A DNA stretch of 64,000 bases from Dendrophyllia cribrosa (GCA_024195265.1 JAJLRJ010000008.1:25037932-25101931), one strand, 5' to 3'. Positions 28,145 through 39,825 are shown, counted from the first letter of the stretch. The notes: generated by a model not told the origin, from the sequence alone. Translations and numbers: made by a program.

Positions 28145-28789
28145 ATCTCGTACCCAGATCTCTCACGGTCAGGCTCACATTTTAGCCGATTCACATATAA
28201 TTAACCGCATATAAGCGGGTCTAATTAACATCAAATTACCGCATGCAAGTGATCGAGTAAAATAGGCCCTATTTACCTAACAGCAGTATTCTTTATATTA
28301 CTGACGTGCACGATCACGAGAACGTACAGAACCCCATTTCAATATTAGACACAAAACTGAGAGAAAAGAACTCCAGTTTAGCACTGATCTGCAGTGTTTA
28401 GGGTTAAGCACTGATTTGAAAACGGTTAGCTTTCATTTATGGTTATGGGTAATTCTATAAATATGTTAAAAATTACAGTTCCTTTCAGCCAGCCCTCGTT
28501 GATGTAGTGGATATGGGTATTAGTTATGAAGCAAACGACTCGGGTTCGGGGCATACACCCTTCTGAACTTTTTCCTTTTTTTAATCTTAAAAAAGGACTT
28601 TTATTTTATATAAGATATTCGAGTGAAAGACAAGAGCCATTTTGAGATCAGTTCTATTTTCGTTATGTCTCAGTAGGTGAATCGGGCCTACTTTAACCTC
28701 TTGCACGCGGTAATTTGATGTTAATTAGACTCGCTAATCGGCTGAGCTATAGTACAGTACAAGCACGAGTGAGATCTGGGTACGAGATT
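28145..28789. mobile_element. Element with 12-bp direct repeats and TIRs
   Basis: Inverted ends ATCTCGTACCCAGATCTC / GAGATCTGGGTACGAGAT flanked by AGGATTGACTTA at 28133-28144 and 28790-28801. The interior carries inverted CAAATTACCGCATGCAAG / CTTGCACGCGGTAATTTG and a tRNA-like stretch (TGTAGTGGATATGGG ... ACTCGGGTTCGGGGC, about 28500-28550) with A/B-box spacing. Size and target length fit no superfamily I can name confidently. Confidence 0.7.
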
Positions 28790-28825
28790 AGGATTGACTT
28801 AGCAGTGAAAGGGTTAATGTGTGAT

Positions 28826-29112
28826 ATGGCAAGTTTCAATTGAGTGACGTCAGAAATTTCACGATTGCCTTGGTTTTGCATTGCTACGCTTTCTGATTGG
28901 CCAAAATATATCGCGCTACTTTCTTACCCAATCAGAAATAAATACCAAAACTAATCGTGACTTTCTCGCACGCATTTTCCCGCGCTCGACGCGGGCTACA
29001 TGTATTTCCTTCGAGTTCTGATTGGTTCATTGGTTGTCTGTATTTCTTGTGACTGACCAGAGTGGCGGATTATTTTTGATTATTTTTTGGCACTAGAACT
29101 AAAACCCGCTCT
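28826..29112 (+). mobile_element. TA MITE family, diverged copy 3
   Basis: Shares TTTCAATTGAGTG, CTTGGTTTTGCATTGCTACG, CTCGCACGCATTTTCCCGCG and a degraded right end CCGCTCTAA with 16544-16825, same orientation. Older than the other two copies. Confidence 0.65.
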
Positions 29113-30029
29113 AATCTAAGTAAAACAAGATTTTATATTCTTGTACATAAAGTGAACAAAAAGATTGTTATATATATAGTGCAACTTTATGTTTCAACAT
29201 GTATTTTCCGTTTTAATTTTGACAGTTAGAATAATCACAGCAATCCAGAGATGCTCTTTCAGAGAACTGTGAAACAAGTTTCAATGACAGCTTTAAATAC
29301 ACCAAAACTTAATTATTATTAAAATAATAAGATCTATTTACCGTGCATTTTAGCGTCATATCTAATGGTATGTGTTTTACTTTGCGGCGCATGCAAAATG
29401 ACTGTTGAAATCTCATTGTTTTTTTTACACGATAAGACCCTGCCCACACTTACGGTATTTTCTTGAATATTAAAACGCCATTAGCGCTTAGTTAAAACTT
29501 GGCCTCGCAGACCCAGCGTTTATTTGGGTCCCTGCCTCTGCTAAATGGGGTAATTTTTCATCATTTAATATAATGCCGTTTTTTTTGTTTAATTGACCAA
29601 AGACGTCAACAAAAAATCCGAGAAAATACTGACAGTGACTATCTGTGGGTCATCTTATCATTTCTATTCCTGATTTATAATTTTTTGCAGGAAAAGATCA
29701 TCAGCGGATAGCAATTTAGTTCATATGCACTGCAACGTATACATTAACAGCGTCGGATTTTATATTTAAAGCAAAGCATGCTACATTCACCACTGCCTGT
29801 CACCGCTATGTTAATATCTCTTAAAAAAAAATAACAGCTTCGAAGTCAGCTTTGCTCCGTGACAAAAAACCAGGATGGAAATTTATTTATGGTGATTTAA
29901 ATGAGATGAAATGTGCTGACAACACCCACCCAGATTGCGGCGAGTGGAGATTGGGTAAGAGTAAAGCGGAGCACCGGCAAATGTCTGCGCATGTGTCGAA
30001 CGGCACTGTTTGAAACCGTTTTTTTTTTT
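29113..30029. other. Intergenic, no gene recognised
   Basis: AT-rich sequence with no coding segment that I can support and no clear repeat structure. Confidence 0.4.
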
Positions 30030-30720
30030 TTTAAACAGTGAACAAACGTACACGGTGCCGACCAGTCTCAAGATGCTTATCTTTAAAAGCTTGAAACGTT
30101 TTCTGTAAATCGTAAACTGATCTACTAACCTCACAGACTCAGGAAAAAGTTACGAGCTTTGAGCTCTCAAAGTAAAAACCTTGTCTTAAACGGGCTTTTC
30201 TCAGTTATTTATTTAGTTATTTATTCCTTTTTTTTACGTATTTCCGTCGTTCTAGAAATTTTTATCTTGAGTCAGTGACACTGAGTTGTTGCAATGGTTT
30301 CCTTTAAATTTAAACGCGGGAAATTCGTGCGGCCGGCCGATTGAGAATGAAGACAGTGCGCATGCTCTCTGTTTGACCGTGGCAGGAGCTTATCACCCCA
30401 ACCGCGGTTAAGGCATGCAAGCGGTGTGTTGTGGGATACGGAAAATATCATGTCGATACATAGTCGTGATTCAGGCGAAAACTTTCGCGAGCCATATTCG
30501 GAACCAATGAAATATGCCCAAACAAACACAAGCGCTTATCGGGACCAATAGGGTCAACTTGACAGTGAGGACAAAGGATATCAATAACATGACTCTATTA
30601 AGTCGAGGCAACGATACGCTTCACGCCCAAAACCGAAAGGCAGGAAGTGTAGCAAGGACACGAAGCAAAGTTCTGGTAAGATTTTACTTTTAGCTTTTAT
30701 CCTAGTTATCTTAAAATACA
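30030..30720 (+). repeat. Duplicated segment, copy 1; possible promoter and 5' exon
   Basis: Closely similar to 34290-34990: both run GTGAACAAA-GT-CACGGTGCCGACC, TCACAGACTCAG, TGAGCTTTGAGCTCTC, TTGTTGCAATGGTTTCCTT, GCGGTGTGTTGT. Both end with CACGCC-AAAACCGAAAG followed by AAAGTTCTG before GTAAGATTTTACTTTTAGC, a good splice donor. I infer alternative 5' ends feeding an acceptor such as the one at 38526, but nothing shows transcription. Confidence 0.5.
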
Positions 30721-30780
30721 TGTAGGTTTCTTGATACGCCACAGCTTTCGAACAATTAAACTGACGTGTTAAACTGGCCG

Positions 30781-31132
30781 AATGAAGGGCTTAAATCTTG
30801 CTTTCAAGCTTTTGATCGATATACTCGGCGCTAACGCTGAAAGCTCAACGTTATAGTTATAACTCTAGCCTGGTCGAATGAAAAACTTAAATCTTGCTTT
30901 CAAGCTTTTGATCGATATACTCGGCGCTAACGCTGAAAGCTCAACGTTATAGTTATAACTCTAGCCTGGTCGAATGAAAAACTTAAATCTTGCTTTCAAG
31001 CTTTTGATCGATATACTCGGCGCTAACGCTGAAAGCTCAACGTTATAGTTATAACTCTAGCCTGGTCGAATGAAAAACTTAAATCTTGCTTTCAAGCTTT
31101 TGATCGATATACTCGGCGCTAACGCTGATAGT
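30781..31132 (+). repeat. 96-bp tandem repeat, ~3.6 copies
   Basis: Unit starts AATGAA-AACTTAAATCTTGC at 30781, 30877, 30973 and 31069, an exact 96 bp spacing; units 2-4 look identical. Each unit includes TTTTGATCGATATACTCGG and AACGTTATAGTTATAACTC, parts of the larger ~0.8 kb unit. A diverged two-unit version is at about 35265-35420. Confidence 0.95.
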
Positions 31133-33900
31133 GAACTGGCAATAGCAATAAAATGACCAACATCAAATGAAGCTTGTTTAGAGGTAAAAATATTCCTAAA
31201 AATTTGGGAAATGGACACCTGCCTTTCATCGAAGCCAAAAACCCCACTCAAAGCAAAAATTATTGTAGGACAGTTAAGTTTCTTTGTGGTGTATGGTCGA
31301 GACGAAACAACCAACAACCTGACTGTTGTAGAGAAATGATCGTTAGTGCAGGTTTCACTTCACAATTTGCGGGAATTTGCCGAGGTGCTAAACAAAAATT
31401 CTCCAAAAACACAAAAGCGACATGAGAACAAACAAAAAATATCCTGTGTCATTTCCATTAGCCTGCGCGCAGACCGCGTATCCGATTTCCTTGCTTCAAT
31501 CAATTTCCTTGCTTATCCGTGAGTTTCCTTGCCTTTTGACTGATATTTTGTCTTTATGACGAAAAAACATGTCTCCTTTATAACATAAACAAAAACGTTA
31601 TACTCTGGTTAATAACCCAACGTTTCGGCTATAACTCTAGCCTTCTTAAGGGAAGTAGTGACGAAGAGATTAAAATGACGTGTTAGACTGGCCGAATTAA
31701 AGGCTTTAACTGAATCTTCCTTTCAAGCTTTTGATCGATATACTCGGCGCTAACGCTAAAAGTGAACTGGCAATAAAATGACCAACATTGGACGAAGCTT
31801 GTTTAGGGGTAACATGTTCCTATTTGATAAATGCACACCGGCCTTTCATCGACCAAAAAACTCCACTCAAAGCCAAAAATTGTTGTAGGACAGTCAAAGT
31901 TTCTTAGTGGTGCATGGTCGAGACAAAAAAATCAATATCGGCCTAACTGTTGTAGAGAAGTGACCGTTAGTACAGGTCCGATCTCACAATTTGCGAGAAA
32001 TTTCCGAGGTGTTGAACTAAAATTCTCTGAAAACGCAACAGCGACAACAGAACAAACAAAAACAAAAAATATCTAGTGTCATTTACAGAAGCATTCAAGC
32101 GAAAGATTCTTGGAAATTGAAGGGTTACAGCGACTCTTTATTCTCAGTCGCGAGTTTCCTTTATGACTGATAGTTTGGCTTTATCACGAACAAAAACGTT
32201 ATACTCTGGTTGAAACTGTTTATTAACTGTTATATAAAATATATACTCTAAATAAAAAAAAACGTTTCGGCTATAATTCTAGCCTTCTTCAAGGGAAGTA
32301 GTGATGAAGAGATTACAATAAGTACGGTTTGAAGTTATAAAGCGTTTTTTTTTCTTTTCAAGTTAAATTTAAATATTAAAGGCCATCCTCCTAGTTGAGA
32401 GGATTCTTGCAAATGTTAATCTCCCAAATTCTAAAAGGCGACTGTTATGGTAGGTTTCTCGATATGCCACAGCTTTCTAACTAACCGAAGTGTAAAACTG
32501 GCTAAATGAAGGGCTTTAATTCTTGCTTTCAAGCTTTCGATCGATATACTTCGCGCTAACGCTAAAAATGATGTTTGTCGGGGAGAAATAAAAAACCCTG
32601 GAGTTGGCAATTAAATGACCGCCATTGGACGAAGCTTGTTTTGGGGTAAAATAATTGCTATTTGGGAAACGATGAACACCTGCCTTTCAATTCATCGACT
32701 AAACAACACCACTCAACATCGCCATTCGGCATCAGTAGATGAAAATGGCTATATATAAACTTATTGAAGGTGATAGGATGCGCAACAAGTTTTGCGTTAT
32801 ACAGATCCTAGCGGAAAGAAGAAAAGGGCTATGATTCAGACACACAAAATTGAACCATGCACGCCAACTCTACCGCAATGGCCATTTGGTAATAACTCTA
32901 CCGCAATGGCCATTTGGGAAAATAACCTTGCTGTTGTAGCCGGAGAGCTGGTCGCTATAGTGCAGGTTCGACTTCACAATTTCAAGAAATTTCCGAGGTG
33001 TTGAACTAAAATTCTCTGAAAACGCAATAGGAACATGAGAACAAACAAACAATATCCAGTTCCATTTACATAAGACTTCAAGCGAAAGATTCTTGGAAAT
33101 TGAAGGGTTTCAGCGACGCTTTATTCTCAGTCGCGAGTTTCCTTTAGACTGATAATTTGTCTTTATGACGAACAAACATGTCTTCTTTATAGCATTAACA
33201 AAAAACGTTATACTCTGGTAACATTGTTATATAATATACTCTAGAGAAATACCCAACGTTTCGGTAATAACTTTAACTTTCTTTAGGGGAAGTAGTGATG
33301 GAAAGTTTAAACTAAAGTGTTAAACTGACCGAAAGAAGGGCTTTAAATCTTGATTCAAACTTTTGATAGATATATACTAGGTGCTAACGGTGAAAATGAA
33401 CTGGAAATAAATGACCAACATTGGACGAAGCTTGTCAGTTAGGGTAAAAATATTCCTATTTGGGAAATACACACCTGCCTTCCATCGACCAAACAACCCA
33501 ACTCAAAGCCAAAATTATTGTAGGGCAGTCAAAGTTTCTTTGTGGTGCGTGGTCGAGACGAAATAACCAATATCCTGACTGTTGTAGAGAAGTGATCGTT
33601 AGTGCAGGTTCGACTTCACAGTTTGCAAGAAATTTCCGAGTTGCTGAACTAAAATTCTCTGAAAATGCAATAGCGACACGAGAGCAAACAAAAAATATGT
33701 AGTGTCATTGACATAAGCATTCAAGCGAAAGATTCTTGGAAATTGAAGGGTTGCAGTGACTCTTTATTCTCAGTCGTAATAATTTGTCTTTATGACGAAC
33801 AAACATGGCTCCATTATAGCATTAACAAAAAACGTTATACTCTGGTAACATTGTTATATAATATACTCTAGAGAAATACCAAACTTATTACAAGGTAATA
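31130..33900 (-). repeat. Array of ~0.8 kb Penelope-like units (part 1)
   Basis: Diverged tandem units with landmarks at about 31729, 32539 and 33368 (GATCGATATACTCGGCGCTAACG), each followed by GACCAACATTGGACGAAGCTTG, CATGGTCGAGACGAAATAAC, CTTCAAGCGAAAGATTCTTGG and ACGTTATACTCTGGTT. Each unit ends with a minus-strand motif of the form CTGAAGA-A-GGCTA..TAGCC-GAAAC-GTT (about 31616-31652, 32261-32295, 33251-33289). This block resembles terminal repeats of Penelope-like elements. No reverse transcriptase or GIY-YIG frame is present. Short 60-90 codon frames repeat from unit to unit but are interrupted. Confidence 0.6.
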
Positions 33901-33917
33901 AATTTAACTTATCCACA

Positions 33918-34150
33918 GCTTTGGTGGTCTAGTGGTTAAGACACTGCGTTGTGGCCGCAGTAACCCAGATTCGAGTCCTGATCAAGGCATGTTGTTTGGA
34001 TCTCTGTAAAGGTTATCTGAGTCAGTTGTGTTTTGTTTAGAAGTGAGTTGGTATAAAGCGGGCATGTTTAGACATGCCTATTGTTTTCAAAAGGACGCGG
34101 AAATCCAAGTTAGTTTGCAGGAAGACAAAAGGCATGGCGTCATGATTAAT
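33918..34150 (+). repeat. tRNA-His-derived SINE (tRNA-like head 33918-33989)
   Basis: The head folds as a tRNA: acceptor GCTTTGG / TCAAGGC (seven pairs with wobbles), D-arm GTCTAGTGGTTAAGAC, anticodon arm CTGCG-TTGTGGC-CGCAG with GTG (His) anticodon, and T-loop TTCGAGT. The T-stem has mismatches at its first and last pairs (C-A and A-C), so it is not a standard functional tRNA. A non-tRNA body follows to roughly 34150, as in SINEs. The exact 3' end is uncertain. Confidence 0.7.
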
Positions 34151-34289
34151 ACATAATTAATTATTTACCTATACCTGTACCAAACTATACCTACCTGTGC
34201 AGTAACGGGGCTTAAATCTGACCCTAGACTACCACTCCTATTTACCAGTGAAAAGCTGTATTTTACTGACTACTGAAGGGAATATGGGA

Positions 34290-34990
34290 AACGTGAACAA
34301 ATGTGCACGGTGCCGACCAGTCTCAAATGCTTCGCTTTAAAGAAAGTGCTTGAAACGTTTTTTGTAAATCGCAAAAATGATTTACTAACCTCACAGACTC
34401 AGAAAAAAGTTATGAGCTTTGAGCTCTCGAAGTAAAAACTTTATCTTAAACGGACTTTTCTTATTTTTTACGTATTTCTGTCGTTCTCGAAATTTTTCTC
34501 TTGAGTCAGTGACACCAGGTTGTTGCAATGGTTTCCTTCGAATTTTTACGCGAGAAATTCTCACGGCTGAAGACATTGACTGCGGTTGAGGCAAGCGGTG
34601 TGTTGTAGGAGCCGGAAAAGTTCATGTCGAAATATGGTCGATATATTCAGGTGAAAACCGCCATAGCCATCTTCGGTACCAATCAATCATATGCATATGG
34701 AACCAACCAATCATATGATCAAACAAACACAAGCATTTATCGGGGCCAATAGGGTCCTTTTGATATATTAAAATTAAACTTGATAGCGAGGTTAAAAGAC
34801 AGGAACATATGCATTCATTTCGTTTGTTTGTGTCCTCTAGGCTCCATCAAGTCGAAGCAACGTTAAGATCACCTGCTTCACGCCGAAAACCGAAAGACAG
34901 GAAATTTAGCAGGCACACTAAACAAAGTTCTGGTAAGATTTTACTTTTAGCTTTTATCCTTGTTATCTTAAAATAGGTTTCTTGATACGC
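34290..34990 (+). repeat. Duplicated segment, copy 2; possible promoter and 5' exon
   Basis: Second copy of 30030-30720, offset by about 4.26 kb, with small indels (for example an extra block TCAATCATATGCATATGG near 34683-34700). Ends at the same donor-like AAAGTTCTG|GTAAGATTTT near 34932. The nearer of the two to the gene at 38554. Confidence 0.5.
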
Positions 34991-37900
34991 CACAGCTTTT
35001 GAACTATTAAACTGAAGAGTTAAACTGGCCGAATGAAGGGCTTAAATCTTGCTTTCTAGCTCCTACGAGGTAAAAATATTCCTATGTTCCTATTATTCCT
35101 ATGATATCTTTATGTTCAGTCGTGAGTTTCCTTTCATGACTAATATTTTGAAGTCAAGACGAATAAACATGTCCCCTTTACAATATATAAAATCGTTATA
35201 CTCTGGTTAAAATTGTTATATAAAAATCAGTATTAATACTCTAGATAAATACTTAACGTTTCGGTTATAACTCTAGCCTGGTCGAATGAAGGGCTTTAAC
35301 TCTTGCTTTCAAGTTTTTGATCGATATATTTGGTGCTAATGCTGAAAGCTCAACGTTATGGTTAAAACTCTAGCCTGGTCGAATGAAAGGTTTAAATCTT
35401 GCTTTTGATCGATACACTCGGTGCTACTAACACTGAAAGTGAACTGGCAATAAAATGACCAACATTGGACGAAGCTTGTTTAGGGGTAAAATTATTTCTA
35501 TTTGGGAAATGCACACCGACCTTTCATCGCCCGAACAACCCCACTGAAAGCCAAAATTACTGTAGGACAGTTAAAGTTCCTTAGTGGTGCATGGTCGAGA
35601 CGAAATAACCAATAACCTGACTGTTGCAGAGAAGTGATCGTTAGTACAGGTTCGACTTCACAATTTGCGAGAATTTGCCGAGGTGTTGAACTAAAATTCT
35701 CGGAAAACACAAAAGCGACATGAGAACAAACAAAAAATATCCTGTGTCATTGATGATTAGCCTGCGCGCAGACATATCCGATTTCCTTGCTCTCCGCGGA
35801 AAACGGGTGCATGGTCGACTCGAAATAGGCAATAACCTGACTGTTGTAGAGAAGTTATCGTTAGTCAGTGCAGGTTCGACTTCACAATTTGCAAGAAAAG
35901 ACGTTTTCGGCGGGGACCAAGGAAATCGGATACGTCTGCGTGCAGGCCACATTTACATAAGCCTTCAAGCGAAAGATTCTTGGAAATTGTAGGGTGACAG
36001 CGACTTTTTTATTGCATTTTTAGCCGTGAGTTTCCTTGCTTTTTGACTGATATTTTGTCTTTATGACAAAAAAAACATGTCTCCTTTATAACATAAACAA
36101 AAACGTTATACTCTGGTTAATAACCCAACGTTTCGGCTATAACTCTACCCTTCTTCAGGATTCAGGGGAAGTAGTGACGAGGAGATTAAACTGACGAGCT
36201 GGTGGACTGGCCGAATGAAAGGCTATAAAAGCTTTTGATCGATATACTCGGCACTTACGTCGAAAGTGAACTGGCAATAAAGTGACCAACATTAAATGAA
36301 GCTTGTTTAGGAGTAAAAATTTTCCTATTTCATCGTGATAAATGCATACCGGCCTTTCATCGACCAAACAACCCCACTCAAAGCCAAAATTATTGTAGGG
36401 CAGTTAAAGTTCCTTAGTGGTGCATGGTCGAGACGAAATAAACAACAACCTGACTGTTGTAGAAAAGTGACCGTTAGTGCAGGTTCGACTTCACAATTTG
36501 CGAGAAATTTCCGAGTTGCTGAACTTAAATTATCTGAAAACGCAATAGCGACAAGAGAACAAACAAAAAATACCCAGTGCCATTTACATAAGTCTTCAAG
36601 CGAAAAGATTCTTGGAAATTGAAGGTTTGCAGCGACTCTTCATTCTCAGTCGTGAGTTTCCTTTATGACTGATAATTTGGCTTTATCACGAACAAAAACG
36701 TTATACTCTGGTTGAAATTGTTTAAAAATTGTTATATTAAACATATACTCTACATAAAAAAACAACTGACGTTTCGGCTGTAATTCTAGCCTTCTTCAGG
36801 GGAAGTAGTGATGAGATTGCAAAAAGCACGGTTTGAAGTTATGAAGCTTTTTTCTTTAAATTTGAATATTAAAGGCCATCCTCCTGGTTGAGAGGATTCT
36901 TGCAAATGTTTATCTTCCAAATTCTAAAAGGCGTCTGTTATGGTAGGTTTCTCGATATGCCACAGCTTTCGAACTAACCGAAGTGTTAAACTGGCTAAAT
37001 GAAGGGCTTTAATTCTTGCTTTCAAGCTTTTGATCGATATACTCGGCGCTAACGCTAAAAATGATGTTTGTCGGGGAGAAATAAATAACCCTTTAGTTGG
37101 CAATTAAATGACCGCCATTGGACGAAACTTGTTGTGGGGTAAAATAATTCCTTTTTGGGAAATGTACAGTTCCCTTTCAGCGGCCAAACAACCCCACTCA
37201 ACAACGCCATGGATGAAAACGGTTATAAATGAACTTATTTTGGCGATAGCATGCACAACAAGAAGTTGTGGTTAAACAGACCCTAGCAGAAAGGAGAAAA
37301 GGGGTATGAACACAGAATTGAACCATGCACGCCAAGTCTCAGCCGCAATGGCCATTTGGGGCAAAACGACTAACTAGCCGTTCTAAAGAGGTGGCTGTTG
37401 AAGGGCAGTTTAAGTTACTGGTGCATGGTCGAGACGAAATAACCTTTCTGTTGTAGACGGAGAGGTGGTCGCTAGTAAAGATTCGACCGGCTTCACAATT
37501 TGTGAGAAATTTCCGATGTCCTGAACTCAAGTTCTTTAAGTAATGATCCGCATAAGAAGGATAGCGCTGAACGGCAATGGAATGTCAAACACGATGGAAT
37601 GTCAAGATTTTTCATTGTTAAAACTAGTGATCTCATTGGCCTAGACTCAAAAACCGCTAAAAAGTTAAGGTTCAAGGTGCATTTTGTCTAATTTTTTTAA
37701 GGTTTCAAGTAATTTGAGACCCAATCGCACAACATACAATTTTTAAAAGATATTGTATTTGGGGAACTTCATCAAAGAAGCAAAATTATTAGCTATTGTC
37801 TTCTGCTATTCTGATTGGTTAAGCACGAATATTTCCTAAAATTTATTTGACGTAAATGGATTTTCTTTATTTTTATAATGAAATATAATTATTAACCATC

Positions 37901-38290
37901 AGCTCCACCTCTATTCTTGAAATCAAAGATATTCTATGTGGGAAAGAGCCAATGCCGCAGAACAATGAAGTTTGCTATCGTTCTTATGTGGAACAATACT
38001 TAAAAGATAGCGAGATGAGAACAAACAAACAAATAACTGTCATTCACATAAGCATTCAAGCAAAAGATTCTTGGAAATTTGAGGGTTACAGCCATTGATT
38101 ATGTTCAGTCGTGAGTTTCCTTTATGACTGATATTTTGTCTATGACAAACAAACATATCTCCTTTATATAATAAATAAAAACATAACTCTGGTTAAATTT
38201 TTTTACATAAAAATATCATGATAACCTAAAACCCAACGTTCAGGCTATTACTTTAGCCTTCTTCAGGGGAAGTGATGACGAGATTAAAAA
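34991..38290 (-). repeat. Array of ~0.8 kb Penelope-like units (part 2)
   Basis: Continuation of the array, with unit landmarks at about 35320, 35411, 36238 and 37031. Minus-strand hammerhead-like motifs lie at about 35253-35280, 36123-36170, 36766-36803 (best preserved: CTGAAGA, GGCTAG-TACAGCC-like helix, GAAAC, GTC) and 38231-38270. A foreign piece at about 35759-35949 is bounded by inverted CCTGCGCGCAGAC / GTCTGCGTGCAGG. No autonomous element. Confidence 0.6.
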
Positions 38291-38553
38291 GACACGGTTG
38301 TATGACACGTTTTTGCAGGCTCAAATAGCCACAGAAAAATAAAAAAGCTCAGTCCAAGCTCAGCCTTAACTAAAAACTGAAACATAGACGTTCTTAAAAA
38401 AAGGTGTATGAAAACTTTGAAGTTCAGAGCAAAAAACCTAGTAACTAAGAACAGAAATTAAAGTAAAAATGAACGTGCTGTTAGTCCATATTATGAATAA
38501 CTAACTAATGTATTTAATACTTTCAGCCATTGTCATCGTTAAGTCTTCCAAAA

Positions 38554-39334
38554 ATGGCTGAAGGTTGGGGTTGGTATCTAGCGCAGTTTGTGGCCAAGAC
38601 TGGAGTTAAGGTTGCGCTCAATATCGTAGTACCTGGGTCTGGCGCAATCCTGGATTTTGGTGAAGCGGTAAATGATTTCAGAAATGGCTATATACTTGGT
38701 GGTTTAATAAACGCGGTTTCGGGCATCGCAGATGTTGTTTCGGTTGGGGTTGTAAGCGGTGTAAAGGAAGCAATGAAAGAAAGTACAAAGAAGGCTGTTG
38801 TCAACACTGCAAAAAACGAGGCGAAGTCGGCTGCGAAGAAAGCAACAGAGAAAGTTGGTCAAGAATTGGCTAAACAGTTCGCCAAAGGGACAATAACATC
38901 CGGTGAAAAAGAAGTCGCAATACAAGTTGCCAAGGGGGTAGCGAAAACTGCCGCTAACAAAGCAACCAAAGAAGTTGGTCAAAAGATTGCACAGGAAATT
39001 GCAAAAGGGGTTGTGTCTGATGCCGTTGAAGAAGCGCTTCGTGAAGGTGGCAAAATAACGGTGGCCAACGTGGTACAAAAAGCTTGGCTCGAGTTACTTT
39101 CTAGTGGCGGAAAACAAGTTCAAAAGGTTTATTCAGAGGCTGTCTTCCGTGAAGCAGTAGAACAAATCTTTTCTGAGATGATGAAAAGAAACAAAAAAGA
39201 TCGTGTATCAATTAACCAAGGAAGCTGCCAAAACAGCCGCTGAAGACGAGTTAAAGAAAAATGCTACAAAATTACTTGCCAACGATTTAAGCATTGCATT
39301 TGTAAAGGGAGGCATCAATATTGTTTTAAAATAG
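38554..39334 (+). CDS. Ala/Lys-rich repeat protein, frameshifted near C-terminus
   Basis: Family not recognised. ATG at 38554 (AAAAATGG context) lies 28 nt after a good acceptor (TTAATACTTTCAG, 38526), so a 5' non-coding exon upstream is likely. In the ATG frame the protein is 229 aa, ending at 39243. N-terminal residues 12-70 are hydrophobic and glycine-rich (VALNIVVPGSGAILDFGEA, LGGLINAVSGIADVVSVG), suggesting membrane association. Residues 80-170 are Ala/Lys-rich helix with a 40-residue repeat: VGQELAKQFAKG at 101-112 and VGQKIAQEIAKG at 141-152. At the six-A run 39193-39198 the frame is off by one: the other frame continues the same Ala/Lys-rich style (TKEAAKTAAEDELKK) for about 45 codons to TAG at 39332-39334. 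This implies a one-base insertion, an assembly error or recoding. Function unknown. Confidence 0.7.
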
Positions 39335-39825
39335 CAATGAGGAAGACAATACTGCCTTTTGACTGGCCATATCATGTATTCATAATCGCATTTATTCATT
39401 GTGCGGAAGCTCAAAGGTGCTATCCGGTAAAGTCTGAACATATAGCTTGGCCGTAATCTACGGTTGTTTTCCACGTAATGTCAGGTTCTTGAATCTTGTA
39501 TTTTCGTATAAGATTTTTTTAGATAGATGTGCACATTTTTTTCTATAAATTTAAATAATGTTTAGTTATTAACTTACTGTATTTTTAAGTGAAATGTTTT
39601 TGTATTGTACATTTCATTGTAGTATACTTTTTATTGCAGTTTTTTTTTGTAGGTTTAAAAAGGGCCATTAGTTTATCAGTCTACAGATGCAACGTGCTTT
39701 TTACCATGTTTAAACAATGCAAATTCATGGTTTATATTATTTTGTGCTTGTATGATAACAGTCAACTGTACAAACCCGTTTAACCCTTTCACAGTCAGAG
39801 TCAATTATAGAGACATGTGATGTAG

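Noticed and set aside
33918..33989. Functional tRNA-His gene
   Set aside because: T-stem closing pairs are mismatched and a SINE-like body follows; treated as a tRNA-derived repeat.
31130..38290. Autonomous Penelope or other retrotransposon
   Set aside because: No reverse transcriptase or endonuclease frame; only short repeat-unit frames with stops.
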